From Flavivirga spongiicola (lineage in GTDB: Bacteria > Bacteroidota > Bacteroidia > Flavobacteriales > Flavobacteriaceae), in assembly GCF_030540825.1 (NCBI RefSeq), contig NZ_JAUOEO010000001.1:159001-223000 (forward strand): a stretch of DNA of 64,000 nucleotides, in the 5' to 3' direction. The translations under genes were made by a program, and so were the position numbers. Positions 62,424 through 64,000 of this stretch are shown here, piece by piece. How positions within the stretch are numbered: the first letter of the stretch is position 1; each line of letters opens with the position of its first letter. A model generated the notes under the pieces. It ran no database searches and was not told the origin of the DNA. It saw nothing but the letters and a program-made list of their open reading frames with translations.

Positions 62424-64000
62424 TCATTTACCAATTACGCTTCCTTTTAAGACTTGTTTTTTTCTATTAGGTGCTTTATACCAAACTGTTAACTCACTAC
62501 CACCAGTAGCTTCATGAAACTTAATAGTAATAGGATGCCATCCTTTTTTTAAAGCAACCATACCGTCTCTTAAAATAGCAGAATGATTTCCACCATTATC
62601 AACCACTAATTTAGTGCCTATAAAAAGCAAACTACCATCGTCTGATTTTGTAGCAAACTCATATAAACCATCCGCTTCGGCATTAAAATAACCTTTAAAA
62701 ACCATAGAAACATGATCGTCATTTTCATATCCAACGGCATCAATTTGATTTACAGTTTCCCATTTAGGTTTTTTCGGAAGTTCAACAGCTTCAACTATAT
62801 TAAACTTTTTAATGCCCAGCCAACGATTTAAACCTCCATTATTTGGAGTAACACTTACTGGTTCTATATAAGTTTGTTTTTCTACTAAAGCAGATTTTAT
62901 TTCACTTGCAATATCGCCTCTATATGCAATGGTATTTAACGTTGCTGTTTCTAAAAATTCTATAGGAGTTGTGTATTTTGTTGACGCCTTTGATGGTGTA
63001 CTTCCATCTAAAGTATAATAGATATCCATGTTTTCTAGAGGCGTTTTTAATGCAACAGTTGCTTTGTCCAAAAAGGCCACTTTATTTTTCAACCCTACCA
63101 CAGATGGAATATAATACTGAATGTTTAAAGCATCAAATCGTTTATATTGCATACTCATACGTTCTTGAAAATCTTCAAGATTTTTATCTTCTTTTGAAGT
63201 CCATCCCGTTTCTGCTAAAGCTAACATTCTCGGAAACGCCTGATATTGTAATCGTTTAAAGTTTGGTATTGTTTCTGACCACAAATTGGCTTGAACACCT
63301 AGTATATGTTTGGCCTGAGCTTCTGTAAAATTAACCGGAATAGGTTCATAGTTGTATACTTTTTCTAAAGGTGTCGCCTCGTTTTTAAAATCAAAATAAT
63401 ATTCAAAATCTGGCGTAATAATGATATCATTCCCATTTTCTGCTGCAATATTTCGCATTTTTGGCGCCCAATTACGCCACCACATCATAGTCGCATTTTC
63501 GCTCAAACCGCCTTCAACAATTTCGTCCCAACCAATAAGTTTTTTTCCTTTTGAATTTAAAAATTTCTCAACATCTCTATTAAAAAACGATTGTAATTCA
63601 TGTTCATCTTTTAAATGATTATCTTTAATTGCTTTTTGACAATGTGAACATTCTTTCCATGATTGAATATTCACTTCGTCTCCGCCAATATGTATATATT
63701 TAGAAGGAAACAAATCAGCTATCTCACCTAATATATCTTTAACAAACTCATAAGATGCTTTTTTTCCTAAGCAGGCTGGTCTGGAAAAAAGCTCACCCCA
63801 ACCAGCTTCATTTGTACAGGATAAAAACGGATAATTGTCTATTGCAGATTTAAAATGCCCTGGCATATCTATTTCTGGAATCACTTCAATATGCCTGTCG
63901 GCAGCATAGGCTACTATATCTTTAATTTGTTCTTGTGTAAAGAAACCTCCGTACATTTTTCTGCCATCGCGCTCGTGATAATGTTGCTCATCAATAATAT
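62424..64000 (-). CDS. GH20 beta-N-acetylhexosaminidase with chitobiase-C and PA14-like domains, cut by window edge
   Basis: The frame is open through 64000, so the N-terminus lies outside the window; the in-frame ATG at 63956 is internal (upstream codons read DEQHYHERDGRK). The barrel has GGFFTQEQIKDIVAYAADRH (20 residues), PEIDMPGHFKS and the catalytic Asp-Glu in IHIGGDEVNIQSW. It is followed by MMWWRNW and the GH20 end LALAETGWTSKED. Then comes a chitobiase-C-like module (YYTLDGSTPSKASTKY) and a PA14-like domain (GLYEFATKSDDGSLLFIG, KKGWHPITIKFHEATGG). It should release terminal GlcNAc or GalNAc. It heads the visible part of the amino-sugar/sulfatase run. Confidence 0.92.
   Translation of the reverse strand, partial: IIDEQHYHERDGRKMYGGFFTQEQIKDIVAYAADRHIEVIPEIDMPGHFKSAIDNYPFLSCTNEAGWGELFSRPACLGKKASYEFVKDILGEIADLFPSKYIHIGGDEVNIQSWKECSHCQKAIKDNHLKDEHELQSFFNRDVEKFLNSKGKKLIGWDEIVEGGLSENATMMWWRNWAPKMRNIAAENGNDIIITPDFEYYFDFKNEATPLEKVYNYEPIPVNFTEAQAKHILGVQANLWSETIPNFKRLQYQAFPRMLALAETGWTSKEDKNLEDFQERMSMQYKRFDALNIQYYIPSVVGLKNKVAFLDKATVALKTPLENMDIYYTLDGSTPSKASTKYTTPIEFLETATLNTIAYRGDIASEIKSALVEKQTYIEPVSVTPNNGGLNRWLGIKKFNIVEAVELPKKPKWETVNQIDAVGYENDDHVSMVFKGYFNAEADGLYEFATKSDDGSLLFIGTKLVVDNGGNHSAILRDGMVALKKGWHPITIKFHEATGGSELTVWYKAPNRKKQVLKGSVIGK

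Overview
The window looks like a chromosomal piece of a Bacteroidota genome, most likely a flavobacterium. The reasons are low GC, a SusC/SusD pair with a FecR/ECF-sigma switch, many lipoprotein signal peptides, GxDLY-type SGNH enzymes, and the short palindromic intergenic repeats usual in that group. Every convincing gene (39 intact or edge-cut genes plus one remnant) is on the minus strand, so transcription runs from high to low coordinates. No tRNA, rRNA, CRISPR array, insertion sequence or prophage was seen.

Region 1 (1-11.3 kb): an edge-cut VCBS/ASPIC repeat protein, then SusD, a SusC with an STN signalling domain, a FecR-type anti-sigma factor, an ECF sigma factor and an AraC-family activator. 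This is the uptake and sensing end of a polysaccharide utilization locus (PUL).

Region 2 (12.2-38.2 kb): a dense 14-gene catabolic block. It holds three GH116-family proteins, three GH172 (DUF2961) proteins, two tandem near-duplicate GH29 fucosidases, two GH43/GH-J-like five-bladed propeller lipoproteins, a GHL6-type hydrolase and a DUF6786 lipoprotein. It also holds two cytoplasmic enzymes: a FAH-fold protein resembling 2-keto-3-deoxy-D-arabinonate dehydratase and an alpha-ketoglutarate-semialdehyde dehydrogenase. GH116 and GH172 include known D-arabinofuranosidases, and the two cytoplasmic enzymes are the last two steps from pentonate to 2-oxoglutarate. My working model is therefore a locus that strips D-arabinofuranose (or a related furanose) and L-fucose from a glycan and burns the pentose oxidatively.

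Region 3 (38.6-44.2 kb): a tandem-domain SGNH esterase, two secreted endonuclease/exonuclease/phosphatase (EEP) family proteins (one with a LamG-like domain), and an unrecognised single-span membrane protein with a CxC motif.

Region 4 (44.3-55.8 kb): a non-carbohydrate module. It comprises a 1464-residue mosaic lipoprotein (two PQQ-type propellers around a methyltransferase-like domain, then chitobiase-C and PA14-like domains), a MacB/LolCDE-type permease and ATPase, a ThiF-type E1 with a MoaD/ThiS-type carrier, a molybdate/tungstate-type ABC importer whose binding protein is a tandem fusion of two ModA domains, and a MoeB-rhodanese protein. This is the best candidate here for an undescribed system.

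Region 5 (55.9-64 kb): two DUF4091/GH123-like proteins, a formylglycine sulfatase, a GH43/GH117-like lipoprotein and an edge-cut GH20 hexosaminidase with chitobiase-C and PA14-like domains. Together these suggest attack on a sulfated, N-acetylhexosamine-containing glycan. No second SusC/SusD pair is visible for it within the window.
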